64,000 nt of DNA from Strongylocentrotus droebachiensis (lineage: Eukaryota > Echinodermata > Echinoidea > Camarodonta > Strongylocentrotidae). Made by a program: the position numbers and the translations under genes. The notes beneath the pieces were generated by a model. It was not told the DNA's origin, did not search any database, and saw nothing but the letters and a program-made list of their open reading frames with translations. Shown in pieces: positions 1 through 14,213 of the stretch; position 1 is the stretch's first letter, and each line of letters opens with the position of its first letter. Where the stretch lies: contig JAVYIG010002109.1 of NCBI GenBank assembly GCA_035222895.1, positions 62,001-126,000 of the forward strand, written 5' to 3'.

Positions 1-3000
1 CCTGTTTGATTATGATTTAAATTTGAGTGTATGCCTCAATCATATATAAAGAATATAACCACTAATTTCGCTGAAACGATTTTCCTCCTACCCCTTCTTC
101 TTCATCTTCTACTTCCTAGTAGAAGTAGTTGGAGTAGTAATAGCAGCAGTATCATAATAATCATTGTTAAATTTATAATTATAGTAAATATTGTAATTAT
201 AATCATTATTATAAAGCTTATTTTTTATTATCATTCTTATAGTTATTTTTATGCTTTTTCTTCTGATCATAATTATCGTATACACAATACGTCATATGCC
301 AAGAATTTATTGCTATCATACATCCAAAATGTCTACCAAAACTGTCAATTCGTTTCTGAAATAATCAAGCCAAAAGAAGGAACATTAGAATTTCTATTTT
401 AATTGAAATAAATTATATAGGAGAAATAAATAGAGAATACAATCATGATTTTGGAACTAGGGGATTAACATGGACATAATGCACTTGTTTACATGACCAC
501 ATTATCTCTTATTCATTCTACCTCCAATGTTTTCAGACTGTCTTCAAAACAATATCATGTTTGTCGATCATAGTTCTATGAAGCTTGATGTCTCATGGTA
601 ATTTAAGCAATCTAAGCAACAATTTCTGGATTTTAGCGAAATTCTTCGCCATTGCTGCTCTTTAATACTATTATGACGTGCAGTACCAAATTGAAATTTC
701 AGAACTCATGATACATATAAATTGACATTCTCATGGCTTACGACTTTGCATTAGTGTTCATCGTCTCTACAATGCTATTTGAACAATATTTGGTGACAAA
801 AGACGGCATTTCTATGTAGCGTCGAAAGCCGTCAAATAACAAAAACATGGCACATAAAAAGATCCTCAGTACTGGGTCGGGTCAGATTTAAAAGAAACTT
901 AATTTGAACCCGGCCATATTCTGTCTGTCTCTCTCTCTCGCTCTCGTTTGTCATTGCCTTCATTTTCCCTCGCTTACTTCATTCTTACCACGGAATATGT
1001 AATGTGTATGCACGTGTATGCCTCAATCATTGAGAATATACTCACTAATATCGCTGAAATGATTCTTCTCCTACCCCTTTTTCTTCATTTACTTCTTCTT
1101 AGTAGTTGTAGTTGTAGTAGTAGTAATAGCAGCAGTATCATAATAATCATTATTATTATCATTGTTATATGTATTATTATAGTAAATATCGTAATTATAA
1201 TCATTATTATAGTAAGTATGTGTTATTGTTATCATTCTTATAGTTATTTGTATGCTTCTTCTTCTTATCATTATTATCGTATACACAATACGTCATGTGC
1301 CAAGAATTTATTGCTATGATACATCCAAGATGTCTACCAAAACTGTCAATTCGTTGCTGAAATATTATCAAGCCAAAAGAAAGAACATTAGAGTTTCTAT
1401 TTTAATTGAAATAAATTATACAGGATAAATAAATAGAGAATACAATCATGATTTTGGAACTAGGGGATTCACATGGACATAATGCACTTGTTTACATGAC
1501 CACATTATCTCTTATTCATTCTACCTCCAATGTTTTCAGACTGTCTTCAAAACAATATCATGTTTGTCGATCATAGTTCTATGAAGCTTGATGTCTCATG
1601 GTAATTTAAGCAATCTAAGCAACAATTTCTGGATTTTAGCGAAATTCTTCGCCATTGCTGCTCTTTAATACTATTATGACGTGCAGTACCAAATTGAAAT
1701 TTCAGAACTCATGATACATTCGTTTAACAGTTGATTCCACTTGGTTGATTCTATTGTTCGGATTATTCAGCAGAACGAGATATAAATTGACATTCTCATG
1801 GCTTACGACTTTGCATTAGTGTTCATCGTCTCTACAATGCTATTTGAACAATATTTGGTGACAAAAGACGGCATTTCTATGTAGCGTCGAAAGCCGTCAA
1901 ATAACAAAAACATGGCACATAAAAAGATCCTCAGTACTGGGTCGGGTCAGATTTAAAGGAAACTTAATTTGAACCCGGCCATATTCTGTCTGTCTCTCTC
2001 TCTCGCTCTCGTTTGTCATTGCCTTCATTTTCCCTCGCTTACTTCATTCTTACCACGGAATATGTAATGTGTATGCACGTGTATGCCTCAATCATTGAGA
2101 ATATACTCACTAATATCGCTGAAATGATTCTTCTCCTACCCCTTTTTCTTCATTTACTTCTTCTTAGTAGTTGTAGTTGTAGTAGTAGTAATAGCAGCAG
2201 TATCATAATAATCATTATTATTATCATTGTTATATGTATTATTATAGTAAATATCGTAATTATAATCATTATTATAGTAAGTATGTGTTATTGTTATCAT
2301 TCTTATAGTTATTTGTATGCTTCTTCTTCTTATCATTATTATCGTATACACAATACGTCATGTGCCAAGAATTTATTGCTATGATACATCCAAGATGTCT
2401 ACCAAAACTGTCAATTCGTTGCTGAAATATTATCAAGCCAAAAGAAAGAACATTAGAGTTTCTATTTTAATTGAAATAAATTATACAGGATAAATAAATA
2501 GAGAATACAATCATGATTTTGGAACTAGGGGATTCACATGGACATAATGCACTTGTTTACATGACCACATTATCTCTTATTCATTCTACCTCCAATGTTT
2601 TCAGACTGTCTTCAAAACAATATCATGTTTGTCGATCATAGTTCTATGAAGCTTGATGTCTCATGGTAATTTAAGCAATCTAAGCAACAATTTCTGGATT
2701 TTAGCGAAATTCTTCGCCATTGCTGCTCTTTAATACTATTATGACGTGCAGTACCAAATTGAAATTTCAGAACTCATGATACATTCGTTTAACAGTTGAT
2801 TCCACTTGGTTGATTCTATTGTTCGGATTATTCAGCAGAACGAGATATAAATTGACATTCTCATGGCTTACGACTTTGCATTAGTGTTCATCGTCTCTAC
2901 AATGCTATTTGAACAATATTTGGTGACAAAAGACGGCATTTCTATGTAGCGTCGAAAGCCGTCAAATAACAAAAACATGGCACATAAAAAGATCCTCAGT

Positions 3001-3874
3001 ACTGGGTCGGGTCAGATTTAAAGGAAACTTAATTTGAACCCGGCCATATTCTGTCTGTCTCTCTCTCTCGCTCTCGTTTGTCATTGCCTTCATTTTCCCT
3101 CGCTTACTTCATTCTTACCACGGAATATGTAATGTGTATGCACGTGTATGCCTCAATCATTGAGAATATACTCACTAATATCGCTGAAATGATTCTTCTC
3201 CTACCCCTTTTTCTTCATTTACTTCTTCTTAGTAGTTGTAGTTGTAGTAGTAGTAATAGCAGCAGTATCATAATAATCATTATTATTATCATTGTTATAT
3301 GTATTATTATAGTAAATATCGTAATTATAATCATTATTATAGTAAGTATGTGTTATTGTTATCATTCTTATAGTTATTTGTATGCTTCTTCTTCTTATCA
3401 TTATTATCGTATACACAATACGTCATGTGCCAAGAATTTATTGCTATGATACATCCAAGATGTCTACCAAAACTGTCAATTCGTTGCTGAAATATTATCA
3501 AGCCAAAAGAAAGAACATTAGAGTTTCTATTTTAATTGAAATAAATTATACAGGATAAATAAATAGAGAATACAATCATGATTTTGGAACTAGGGGATTC
3601 ACATGGACATAATGCACTTGTTTACATGACCACATTATCTCTTATTCATTCTACCTCCAATGTTTTCAGACTGTCTTCAAAACAATATCATGTTTGTCGA
3701 TCATAGTTCTATGAAGCTTGATGTCTCATGGTAATTTAAGCAATCTAAGCAACAATTTCTGGATTTTAGCGACAATCTTCGCCATTGCTGCTCTTTAATA
3801 CTATTATGACGTGCAGTACCAAATTGAAATTTCAGAACTCATGATACATTCGTTTAACAGTTGATTCCACTTGG

Positions 3875-6160
3875 TTTTTATTTATTTATTTATTTATTTC
3901 TGATCTTTTGACAGGGTAGCCCATTCACCAGCAAGTAGTGGTCTTCCATGGGGCCCTGAATGAACATATTTACATCGTTTATAACATTTATACAGAACAG
4001 TTACAAAAATAATACTCGTTTGCAAAATTAACATATATCATTAACCTAGTAAGCAGTAATGTCAATAGGAAAATATTAATTAAGTCGCAATTATGTGAAT
4101 AAGACATGTAAATATTACAGAACATGCACGTAGTGTATGTACGGCTGAGCCATTCACAAATTACAACTTTGTTTAAACAATCTCTTAAATGAATTGACAG
4201 AGGAAGCCGTTCTCAACGAATTATCTAGCTTATTCCATTCAAATATGGAAGAAACAATTGGGCTACACTTATAACAATCAGTGTGAAATCTAGGCACACG
4301 TAAACATCCACTGTCTATTTGCCTTGTATGATGCTCATGTACATCATTAGGATTGATTAAGCCTACCTGAAGGTAAGAGGGTGCTAAGTTATGAACGCAT
4401 TTATATATCATCATAACGCGACTTAACTCAAACCGCTTGTCTAGTGTCATCCATTTAAGACTTGTGAACAAATCAGCCGACGGTGTGTCATATGTCTTGT
4501 TCAATATTATTCTTGCGGCCCTCTTTTGAATTTTTTGCAGCTTAGTTGTATGAGAATGAAATCGGTTCGACCATACAACAGAGCAGTAATCTAATCGTGG
4601 CAACACTAGACTGTTATAAAGTAACTTTAAGGATTTTTGAGGCAAAAAACTCTTTGCTCTCTTTATCATGCTAATGTTTTTCTGGGTAAGTTTACTTACG
4701 TTTTCGATTTGTTTAGACCATTTCAACTCTTCATCTATCAAAAGTCCTAAGCATTTGGTGAATTGAACTCTTTTGATCGAATTGCCGTTTAATGAAATGG
4801 TGAAAGATTCAATTTTCTTGAGATTAGCAGGAGAGCCTATTAACATGACACAAGTTTTTTCAGTGTTAAGAACAAGACGATTTTCCTTAATCCATGCCAT
4901 GACTCTGTTTAACGCAACAGTTAATTTTTCTTCCACAACAGTTGCATCATTTGCACTGACGGTAAGTGTCGTATCGTCAGCATACATATCTATGATACCT
5001 TCAGGAGTACATTCAGGTAGACTATTAACATATATTGAAAATAAAAGGGGACCAAGAATTGAACCTTGTGGCACACCTAATTTGATGGTTGATGGATGCG
5101 ACTTGGCTCCTTTGAATTGGGTCACTTGTTGTCGATCCCCTAAATATGATTTAAACCAATAAATAGTCCTATTACTACAACCTATACAAGCTAGCTATTG
5201 TAGAAGTAGCTCATGGTCAACAGTATCAAAAGCCTTACGAAGATCTATGAAGGCAACTCCAGAAATTTCTTTGTTATCAATATTCAACGACCATTGATTT
5301 ACAAGTTTTGCAAGGGCAGTAGCTGTTGAATGTTTAGGTCTAAAACCAGACTGATTAGGGTGTAATAATTTATTCACGTCCAAGAATTCACTGAGTTGTT
5401 GGTGGACGGCCCTTTCTATAATTTTACTCACGATAGGTAATATCGAAATGGGACGGTAATTATTCAAAGAAGAAATATCTCCAGATTTGAATATTGGTAC
5501 TACCCGAGCCTTTTTCCATTCACGTGGAACAACTCCTGTAGACAGGGATTTGTTAATGATATCACAAAGAGACTCTGCGATAACATTCTTCGTCATCTTT
5601 AAAAGTTTACAGCTGATGTGATCTTCACCAGTTGCTTTATCTATACTCAGATTATCAATCTGTTTCAATACAAAATCCTCAGTAATCAAATTCAAATTAA
5701 ATTGCGAATGAGTTGGACCAATATTATTGTCCTCGTCTACTCTCAGTTGAGACTTATTCCTTCGCAGGTCCTTTGTAATCTTAGTAGCATTAGAAATGAA
5801 AAAGTCATTAAAAGCTTCAGCAATATTTGCATTGTCTGACACATTAGCACCATCAACATTTATGCTATTGGGAGATATAGGTAATGACTTAGGCACAAGG
5901 TTTCTCAAACATCTCCACATTTGCTTACTATTGTTATGATTTTGCGAGATCTGGTCTGCATTATATTCTCTTTTTCTTTTCCTCATGAGATGAATAACTG
6001 TATTCTTTAGATATTTGTAGGTGTCCCAAAGATCATCACTTTTGTTAGCTTTAGCAGCTTTGAGAACTTTATCACGTTCCGTCATAAGCTTAACAATCTC
6101 GTCAGATATCCATGGACATGCCTTTTTTCTTATCCGCTTTTTACATACTGGTATGTGCTT
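3875..6160 (-). mobile_element. 5'-truncated non-LTR retrotransposon (CR1/jockey-like) inserted in the array
   Basis: The insertion interrupts an array unit: sequence matching the unit stops after CCACTTGG near 3873 and resumes at ATTCTATTGTTCGG near 6167. Read on the minus strand, it holds a reverse-transcriptase frame followed by a 3' region containing AGGGCCCCATGG and a tail of (AAATA)n, seen on the plus strand as (TTTAT)n at 3875-3900. No endonuclease domain is visible, so the copy is 5'-truncated. Target duplication is unclear; a CTTG(G)TT-like match at both edges is only suggestive. Confidence 0.85.
4154..6085 (-). pseudogene. Non-LTR reverse transcriptase, broken by one in-frame stop
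   Basis: Two open stretches, 6085-5195 and 5125-4154 on the minus strand, are in the same reading frame and are separated by a single TAG at 5195-5197. The first contains reverse-transcriptase core blocks (NNYRPISILP, SGFRPKHST, FIDLRKAFDTVDH). The second contains GVPQGSILGPLLF, the catalytic YADD near 4976-4987, and the downstream LDYCSVVW-like thumb region. The frame also stays open upstream of 6085 towards the truncation point. Loss of the endonuclease plus the nonsense codon make this a dead copy. Clade assignment (CR1/jockey group) rests on motif similarity only. Confidence 0.88.
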
Positions 6161-7211
6161 GTTGATTATATTCTATTGTTCGGATTATTCAGCAGAACGA
6201 GATATAAATTGACATTCTCATGGCTTACGACTTTGCATTAGTGTTCATCGTCTCTACAATGCTATTTGAACAATATTTGGTGAAAAAAGACGGCATTTCT
6301 ATGTAGCGTCAAAAGCCGTCAAATAACAAAAAAAATGGCACATAAAAAGATCCTCAGTACTGGGTCTGATTTAAAGGAAACTTAATTTGAACCCGGCCAT
6401 ATTCTGTCTCTCTCTCTCTCTCGCTCTCGTTTGTCATTGCCTTCATTTTCCCTCGCTTACTTCATTCTTACCACGGAATATGTAATGTGTATGCACGTGT
6501 ATGCCTCAATCATTGAGAATATACTCACTAATATCGCTGAAATGATTCTTCTCCTACCCCTTTTTCTTCATTTACTTCTTCTTAGTAGTTGTAGTTGTAG
6601 TAGTAGTAATAGCAGCAGTATCATAATAATCATTATTATTATCATTGTTATATGTATTATTATAGTAAATATCGTAATTATAATCATTATTATAGTAAGT
6701 ATGTGTTATTGTTATCATTCTTATAGTTATTTGTATGCTTCTTCTTCTTATCATTATTATCGTATACACAATACGTCATGTGCCAAGAATTTATTGCTAT
6801 GATACATCCAAGATGTCTACCAAAACTGTCAATTCGTTGCTGAAATATTATCAAGCCAAAAGAAAGAACATTAGAGTTTCTATTTTAATTGAAATAAATT
6901 ATACAGGATAAATAAATAGAGAATACAATCATGATTTTGGAACTAGGGGATTCACATGGACATAATGCACTTGTTTACATGACCACATTATCTCTTATTC
7001 ATTCTACCTCCAATGTTTTCAGACTGTTTTCAAAACAATATCATGTTTGTCGATCATAGTTCTATGAAGCTTGCTGTCTCATGGTAATTTAAGCAATCTA
7101 AGCAACAATTTCTGAATTTTAGCGACAATCGTTCGCCTTTGCTGCTCTTTAATACTATTATGACGTGCAGTAACAAATTGAAATTTCAGAACTCATGATA
7201 CATTCGTTTAA

Positions 7212-7283
7212 CCCGTTGACTACTGAATTTATTCATTGCCGTAGGTTTAATACAGGGGCCACCCGGTTCCAGTAAGCAATGGG
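7212..7283. mobile_element. 72-bp TTAA-flanked mini-MITE carried inside array units (first of seven copies)
   Basis: Relative to the 1,065-bp units, an extra 76 nt is present at an original TTAA. The insert begins CCCGTTGACTACTG, ends CAGTAAGCAATGGG, and is flanked by TTAA on both sides. That is a 72-bp body with imperfect terminal inverted repeats plus a 4-bp duplication. TTAA targets and CCC...GGG ends are typical of piggyBac-type MITEs. The same insert occurs at the same place in units near 8352, 9490, 10630, 16310, 17448 and 18588. It is absent from earlier units and from the last unit near 19,726. Confidence 0.75.
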
Positions 7284-10200
7284 TTAACAGTTGATTCCAC
7301 TTGGTTGATTCTATTGTTCGGATTATTCAGCAGAACGAGATATAAATTGACATTCTCATGGCTTACGACTTTGCATTAGTGTTCATCGTCTCTACAATGC
7401 TATTTGAACAATATTTGGTGACAAAAGACGGCATTTCTATGTAGCGTCAAAAGCCGTCAAATAACAAAAAAATGGCACATAAAAAGATCCTCAGTACTGG
7501 GTCTGATTTAAAGGAAACTTAATTTGAACCCGGCCATATTCTGTCTCTCTCTCTCTCTCGCTCTCGTTTGTCATTGCCTTCATTTCCCCTCGCTTACTTC
7601 ATTCTTACCACGGAATATGTAATGTGTATGCACGTGTATGCCTCAATCATTGAGAATATACTCACTAATATCGCTGAAATAATTCTTCTCCTACCCCTTT
7701 TTCTTAATTTACTTCTTCTTAGTAGTTGTAGTTGTAGTAGTAGTAATAGCAGCAGTATCATAATAATCATTATTATTATCATTGTTATATTAATTATTAT
7801 AGTAAATATCGTAATTATAATCATTATTATAGTAATTATGTGTTATTGTTATTATTCTTATAGTTATTTGTATGCTTCTTCCTCTTATCATTATTATCGT
7901 ATACACAATACGTCATGTGCCAAGAATTTATTGCTACGATACATCCAAGATGTCTAACAAAACTGCAGTCAATTCGTTGCTGAAATATTACCAAGCCAAA
8001 AGAAGGAACATTAGAATTTCTATTTTAAATTGAAATAAATTATATAGGAGAAATAAATAGAGAATACAATCATGATTTTGGAACTAGGGGGTTAACATAG
8101 ACATAATGCACTTGTTTACATGACCACATTATCTCTTATTCATTCTACCTCCAATGTTTTCAGACTGTTTTCAAAACAATATCATGTTTGTCGATCATAG
8201 TTCTATGAAGCTTGCTGTCTCATGGTAATTTAAGCAATCTAAGCAACAATTTCTGAATTTTAGCGACAATCGTTCGCCTTTGCTGCTCTTTAATACTATT
8301 ATGACTTGCAGTAACAAATTGAAATTTCAGAACTCATGATACATTCGTTTAACCCGTTGACTACTGAATTTATTCATTGCCGTAGGTTTAATACAGGGGC
8401 CACCCGGTTCCAGTAAGCAATGGGTTAACAGTTGATTCCACTTGGTTGATTCTATTGTTCGGATTATTCAGCAGAACGAGATATAAATTGACATTCTCAT
8501 GGCTTACGACTTTGCATTAGTGTTCATCGTCTCTACAATGCTATTTGAACAATATTTGGTGAAAAAAGACGGCATTTCTATGTAGCGTCAAAAGCCGTCA
8601 AATAACAAAAAAATGGCACATAAAAAGATCCTCAGTACTGGGTCTGATTTAAAGGAAACTTAATTTGAACCCGGCCATATTCTGTCTCTCTCTCTCTCTC
8701 GCTCTCGTTTGTCATTGCCTTCATTTCCCCTCGCTTACTTCATTCTTACCACGGAATATGTAATGTGTATGCACGTGTATGCCTCAATCATTGAGAATAT
8801 ACTCACTAATATCGCTGAAATGATTCTTCTCCTACCCCTTTTTCTTAATTTACTTCTTCTTAGTAGTTGTAGTTGTAGTAGTAGTAATAGCAGCAGTATC
8901 ATAATAATCATTATTATTATCATTGTTATATTTATTATTATAGTAAATATCGTAATTATAATCATTATTATAGTAAGTATGTGTTATTGTTATCATTCTT
9001 ATAGTTATTTGTATGCTTCTTCTTCTTATCATTATTATCGTATACAAAATACGTCATGTGCCAAGAATTTTTTGCTATGATACATCCAAGATGTCTACCA
9101 AAACTGTCAATTCGTTGCTGAAATATTATCAAGCCAAAAGAAGGAACATTAGAATTTCTATTTTAAATTGAAATAAATTATATAGGAGAAATAAATAGAG
9201 AATACAATCATGATTTTGGAACTAGGGGGTTAACATAGACATAATGCACTTGTTTACATGACCACATTATCTCTTATTCATTCTACCTCCAATGTTTTCA
9301 GACTGTTTTCAAAACAATATCATGTTTGTCGATCATAGTTCTATGAAGCTTGCTGTCTCATGGTAATTTAAGCAATCTAAGCAACAATTTCTGAATTTTA
9401 GCGACAATCGTTCGCCTTTGCTGCTCTTTAATACTATTATGACGTGCAGTAACAAATTGAAATTTCAGAACTCATGATACATTCGTTTAACCCGTTGACT
9501 ACTGAATTTATTCATTGCCGTAGGTTTAATACAGGGGCCACCCGGTTCCAGTAAGCAATGGGTTAACAGTTGATTCCACTTGGTTGATTCTATTGTTCGG
9601 ATTATTCAGCAGAACGAGATATAAATTGACATTCTCATGGCTTACGACTTTGCATTAGTGTTCATCGTCTCTACAATGCTATTTGAACAATATTTGGTGA
9701 CAAAAGACGGCATTTCTATGTAGCGTCAAAAGCCGTCAAATAACAAAAAAATGGCACATAAAAAGATCCTCAGTACTGGGTCTGATTTAAAGGAAACTTA
9801 ATTTGAACCCGGCCATATTCTGTCTCTCTCTCTCTCTCGCTCTCGTTTGTCATTGCCTTCATTTCCCCTCGCTTACTTTATTCTTACCACGGAATATGTA
9901 ATGTGTATGCACGTGTATGCCTCAATCATTGAGAATATACTCACTAATATCGCTGAAATAATTCTTCTCCTACCCCTTTTTCTTAATTTACTTCTTCTTA
10001 GTAGTTGTAGTTGTAGTAGTAGTAATAGCAGCAGTATCATAATAATCATTATTATTATCATTGTTATATTAATTATTATAGTAAATATCGTAATTATAAT
10101 CATTATTATAGTAATTATGTGTTATTGTTATTATTCTTATAGTTATTTGTATGCTTCTTCCTCTTATCATTATTATCGTATACACAATACGTCATGTGCC

Positions 10201-12588
10201 AAGAATTTATTGCTACGATACATCCAAGATGTCTAACAAAACTGCAGTCAATTCGTTGCTGAAATATTACCAAGCCAAAAGAAGGAACATTAGAATTTCT
10301 ATTTTAAATTGAAATAAATTATATAGGAGAAATAAATAGAGAATACAATCATGATTTTGGAACTAGGGGGTTAACATAGACATAATGCACTTGTTTACAT
10401 GACCACATTATCTCTTATTCATTCTACCTCCAATGTTTTCAGACTGTTTTCAAAACAATATCATGTTTGTCGATCATAGTTCTATGAAGCTTGCTGTCTC
10501 ATGGTAATTTAAGCAATCTAAGCAACAATTTCTGAATTTTAGCGACAATCGTTCGCCTTTGCTGCTCTTTAATACTATTATGACGTGCAGTAACAAATTG
10601 AAATTTCAGAACTCATGATACATTCGTTTAACCTGTTGACTACTGAATTTATTCATTGCCGTAGGTTTAATACAGGGGCCACCCGGTTCCAGTAAGCAAT
10701 GGGTTAACAGTTGATTCCACTTGGTTGATTCTATTATTCGGATTATTCAGCAGAACGAGATATAAATTGACATTCTCATGGCTTACGACTTTGCATTAGT
10801 GTTCATCGTCTCTACAATGCTATTTGAACAATATTTGGTGAAAAAAGACGGCATTTCTATGTAGCGTCAAAAGCCGTCAAATAACAAAAAAATGGCACAT
10901 AAAAAGATCCTCAGTACTGGGTCTGATTTAAAGGAAACTTAATTTGAACCCGGCCATATTCTGTCTCTCTCTCTCTCTCGCTCTCGTTTGTCATTGCCTT
11001 CATTTCCCCTCGCTTACTTCATTCTTACCACGGAATATGTAATGTGTATGCACGTGTATGCCTCAATCATTGAGAATATACTCACTAATATCGCTGAAAT
11101 AATTCTTCTCCTACCCCTTTTTCTTAATTTACTTCTTCTTAGTAGTTGTAGTTGTAGTAGTAGTAATAGCAGCAGTATCATAATAATCATTATTATTATC
11201 ATTGTTATATTTATTATTATAGTAAATATCGTAATTATAATCATTATTATAGTAAGTATGTGTTATTGTTATCATTCTTATAGTTATTTGTATGCTTCTT
11301 CTTCTTATCATTATTATCGTATACAAAATACGTCATGTGCCAAGAATTTTTTGCTATGATACATCCAAGATGTCTACCAAAACTGTCAATTCGTTGCTGA
11401 AATATTATCAAGCCAAAAGAAGGAACATTAGAATTTCTATTTTAAATTGAAATAAATTATATAGGAGAAATAAATAGAGAATACAATCATGATTTTGGAA
11501 CTAGGGGGTTAACATAGACATAATGCACTTGTTTACACTACTGCCTAAAGGTTTTGGCAGCGGGCTGACCCGATGCCCGAAGCGCGTAGCTGAAGAAACG
11601 ATGTTCGGGTCGCGCCCGATGTTCGGGTCGCGCCCGAAATCCGCCCGAAATCAGCCCGAAATCAGCCCGAAATCTGCCCGGTACTATATTCGCCTTGATA
11701 TGATGCGCGTGCTGAAGTCGTGCGTTTTTAAGACTCGCACGCGACAAGACCCGATGACGTCACGTTGAAAAGTCAAATTGGTCGAGAAGAGCGATTCAAC
11801 TGCAGATCAATTTGCCTATACAATTTGCGTGTTAAAATATGAATCGCACCGCACGAAAATTATACACAAATACACGTAGAGTGTATGGGAGAGTCGAGTG
11901 TATGGTAGGAAAGACGCTCACTAATTTGTTTTGGTGTTCACCAACTTTCACAGCAATATGAGTAAGGCAGTCTAAAGTCAAGTCTAGACCCCCTGATTAC
12001 GATCTAACAGTGGATGACCACCGTAGGCTTTAGATACTTTTCTGCCAAACATCTTCGAAGAGCTAGGCCCAGGGTCCATGAAGTTAGCAGTCGCTAGTCG
12101 GACGGCAACGGGGACGACAAACGCTAGCATAGCTACCGTACCACATCGTCATGCCTAGCCTAGGATCTAGCCTAAACTTAATAAAATGGCTCAATTGAGC
12201 ACTCATCAGACTAATGATATGAACAATTTGGTCTCACCTTACATTATGCCAATGACACATCAGTCCCTGTTTCCATATTTTAATTCCAAGGATTAAGAGA
12301 TGCTTTCTTTGTAACAGCTAAGTCATAATTAATACAAATAGTGCTACGTTGTGTAGCCTGTAGGCATAGCCTATGCTAATAACAATATGCATGCTGGATC
12401 TAGATTTTGGACGCACATGGTACGCGAAGCTTACTAGATATCTAGGTCAACTTATGACCTATGCTCGTGCTGCATGCATCACATTCGTAACCCCCCATCC
12501 CCCTCCGAGGAGATTTCCTCCCCTAAAAAAACATCTGCTTTTATTAAGACCAGCTTATTACCTGGGTGGACTTACCCCTTAAATGAAC

Positions 12589-13058
12589 GGGGGGGGGGGG
12601 GGGAGGGGGGTATTGATTTCAGGTGGTAAACTGTTTAAAGAATGGGGAAAATTGTCGTCGGAAGGTAATTGTCCTGATACATTATTTTTTTCAATTCGTC
12701 ATTAATTGAACATCAATTATATTTAGTATCATCATTATTTGTTATGTTTATTCTTTGCTTGTCAAATTGAAACATTGACCCCCCCCCCCCCCCCCCCCCT
12801 CCTCCTCCCGATTGGAACAAAGACGGAGTTGAATGGATTCCTGGGATGGGTATGCGATTTAGTTGTGCGTGTGTGTCTGAGTGAAAAGGAATATGAGGCA
12901 TCTTTCCGTAAATGGATTTAAGGAAGCTTCCCGTGGTCAGTATAATATGTGCATGTTTGTCAGAGTGGAAATCATGAAATATGCTTCTTCTTTTTTTCTT
13001 GAAAAAATGTTATTGACAATCATTATGAAATTACTATACAACTACCCCCCCCCCCCTC
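12589..13058. repeat. Poly-G and poly-C runs inside the CACTA element
   Basis: A near-pure G run lies at 12589-12610 and C runs at about 12779-12799 and 13045-13058. Such homopolymers are mutation-prone and often mis-assembled, so lengths are uncertain. The two C runs are followed by similar sequence (an AAA/CGGAGTTGA motif), which suggests a short duplicated segment of roughly 260 bp. Confidence 0.7.
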
Positions 13059-13303
13059 GATATGCAACTAAAACGGAGTTGATATGTATATTATTATAAC
13101 TGTGGGTATATGTGCATGTGATAAGTGTTGATTAAAATCAATCGAGGGATAATTAGACAGGGAGGGGTAGGATTAAAGCCGGGTGATGCCCCCAAACAAT
13201 CGAAATGGATCAAAACAAGCGTGTGATAACGGATATATTTTTTCTGAACCGTTACACCTAAACCAACGATTTACCTTTCACAAATGAAAACACGTGCCTC
13301 TTA

Positions 13304-14213
13304 TCCCCAGAAAAAAAAAGCGGAAGGAGAATGAGATGAAAAAAAAAAGAAAAAAAGAAGTAGACGGGGAGATTATGAAGCAGAGGGAGGGAGAAGAAAA
13401 AGAAGAAGAGGAGATGAAGAAGCAGAGGGGGTGGGGGATGAAAAAAAGGAAGGCGAGGAAAAAGAAGAAAGGGGATATGTAGAAGGAGGGGAGAAGAAAA
13501 GGAAGGAGAAGAAAAGAAGAAGAGTGATGAAAAGCAGAGGGGGCGGGGGAGAAGAAAATGAAGAAGAGTAGATGAAGAAGCAAAGGGGATTGGGGAAGGA
13601 AAAAAGAGAAGGAGAGGAAAAAGAAGGGGATATAAAGAAGCAGAGGGGGGGGGGGAAGAAAAGTAGATGAAGAAGCAAAGGGGTGGGGGTGAAGAAAAAG
13701 ATGAAGAGTAGATGAAGAAGCAGAGGGGATTGGGGAAGAAAACAAAGGAAGGAGAGGAAAAAGAAGAAGGGGGAGAAGAAAAGGAAGGAGAAGAAAAAGA
13801 AGAAGGGTAGATGAAGAAGCAGGGGGAGAAAACGAAGGAGAAGAAAAAGAAAAAGAGTAGATGAAAAGCAGAGGGGGCGGGGAGAAGAAAATGAAGAAGC
13901 AGAGGGGATTGGGGAAGAAAAAAAGGAAGGAGAGGAAAAAGAAGGGGATATAAAGAAGCAGGGGGGGGGGAAGAATAGATGAAGAAGCAAAGGGGGTGAG
14001 GGTGAAGAAAAAGATGAAGAGTAGATGAAGAAGCAGAGGGGATTGGGGAAGAAAACAAAGGAAGGAGAGGGGAAAAGAAGAAGGAGAGGAAAAAGAAGAA
14101 GGGGAGATAAACAAGCAGAGGGGGGGGGGGGAGAGTAGGTGAAGAAGCAGAGGGGCGGGGCCGGTGGAGAAAAAGAAGAAGCGGAGATGAAGAAGCAGAG
14201 GGGTGGGGTTTCC
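13304..14213. repeat. Purine-rich (GA/AAG/GGGG) minisatellite, ~0.9 kb
   Basis: The plus strand is almost entirely A and G, made of recurring blocks such as GATGAAGAAGCAGAGGGG and TTGGGGAAGAAAA. Longer blocks recur (13561-13650, 13713-13770, 13892-13960, 14027-14080), so this is an irregular minisatellite. It produces three overlapping minus-strand open frames of 266-285 codons of Phe/Leu/Pro/Ser, which are artefacts of composition. Such tracts can form triplex or G-quadruplex structures. Confidence 0.85.

Noticed and set aside
948..1319. A 123-129-codon open frame repeated in every unit of the array
   Set aside because: It is Ile/Ser/Tyr low-complexity translation of ATT/TAG microsatellite-like sequence, with other frames open on the opposite strand. 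Conservation is explained by recent unit amplification.
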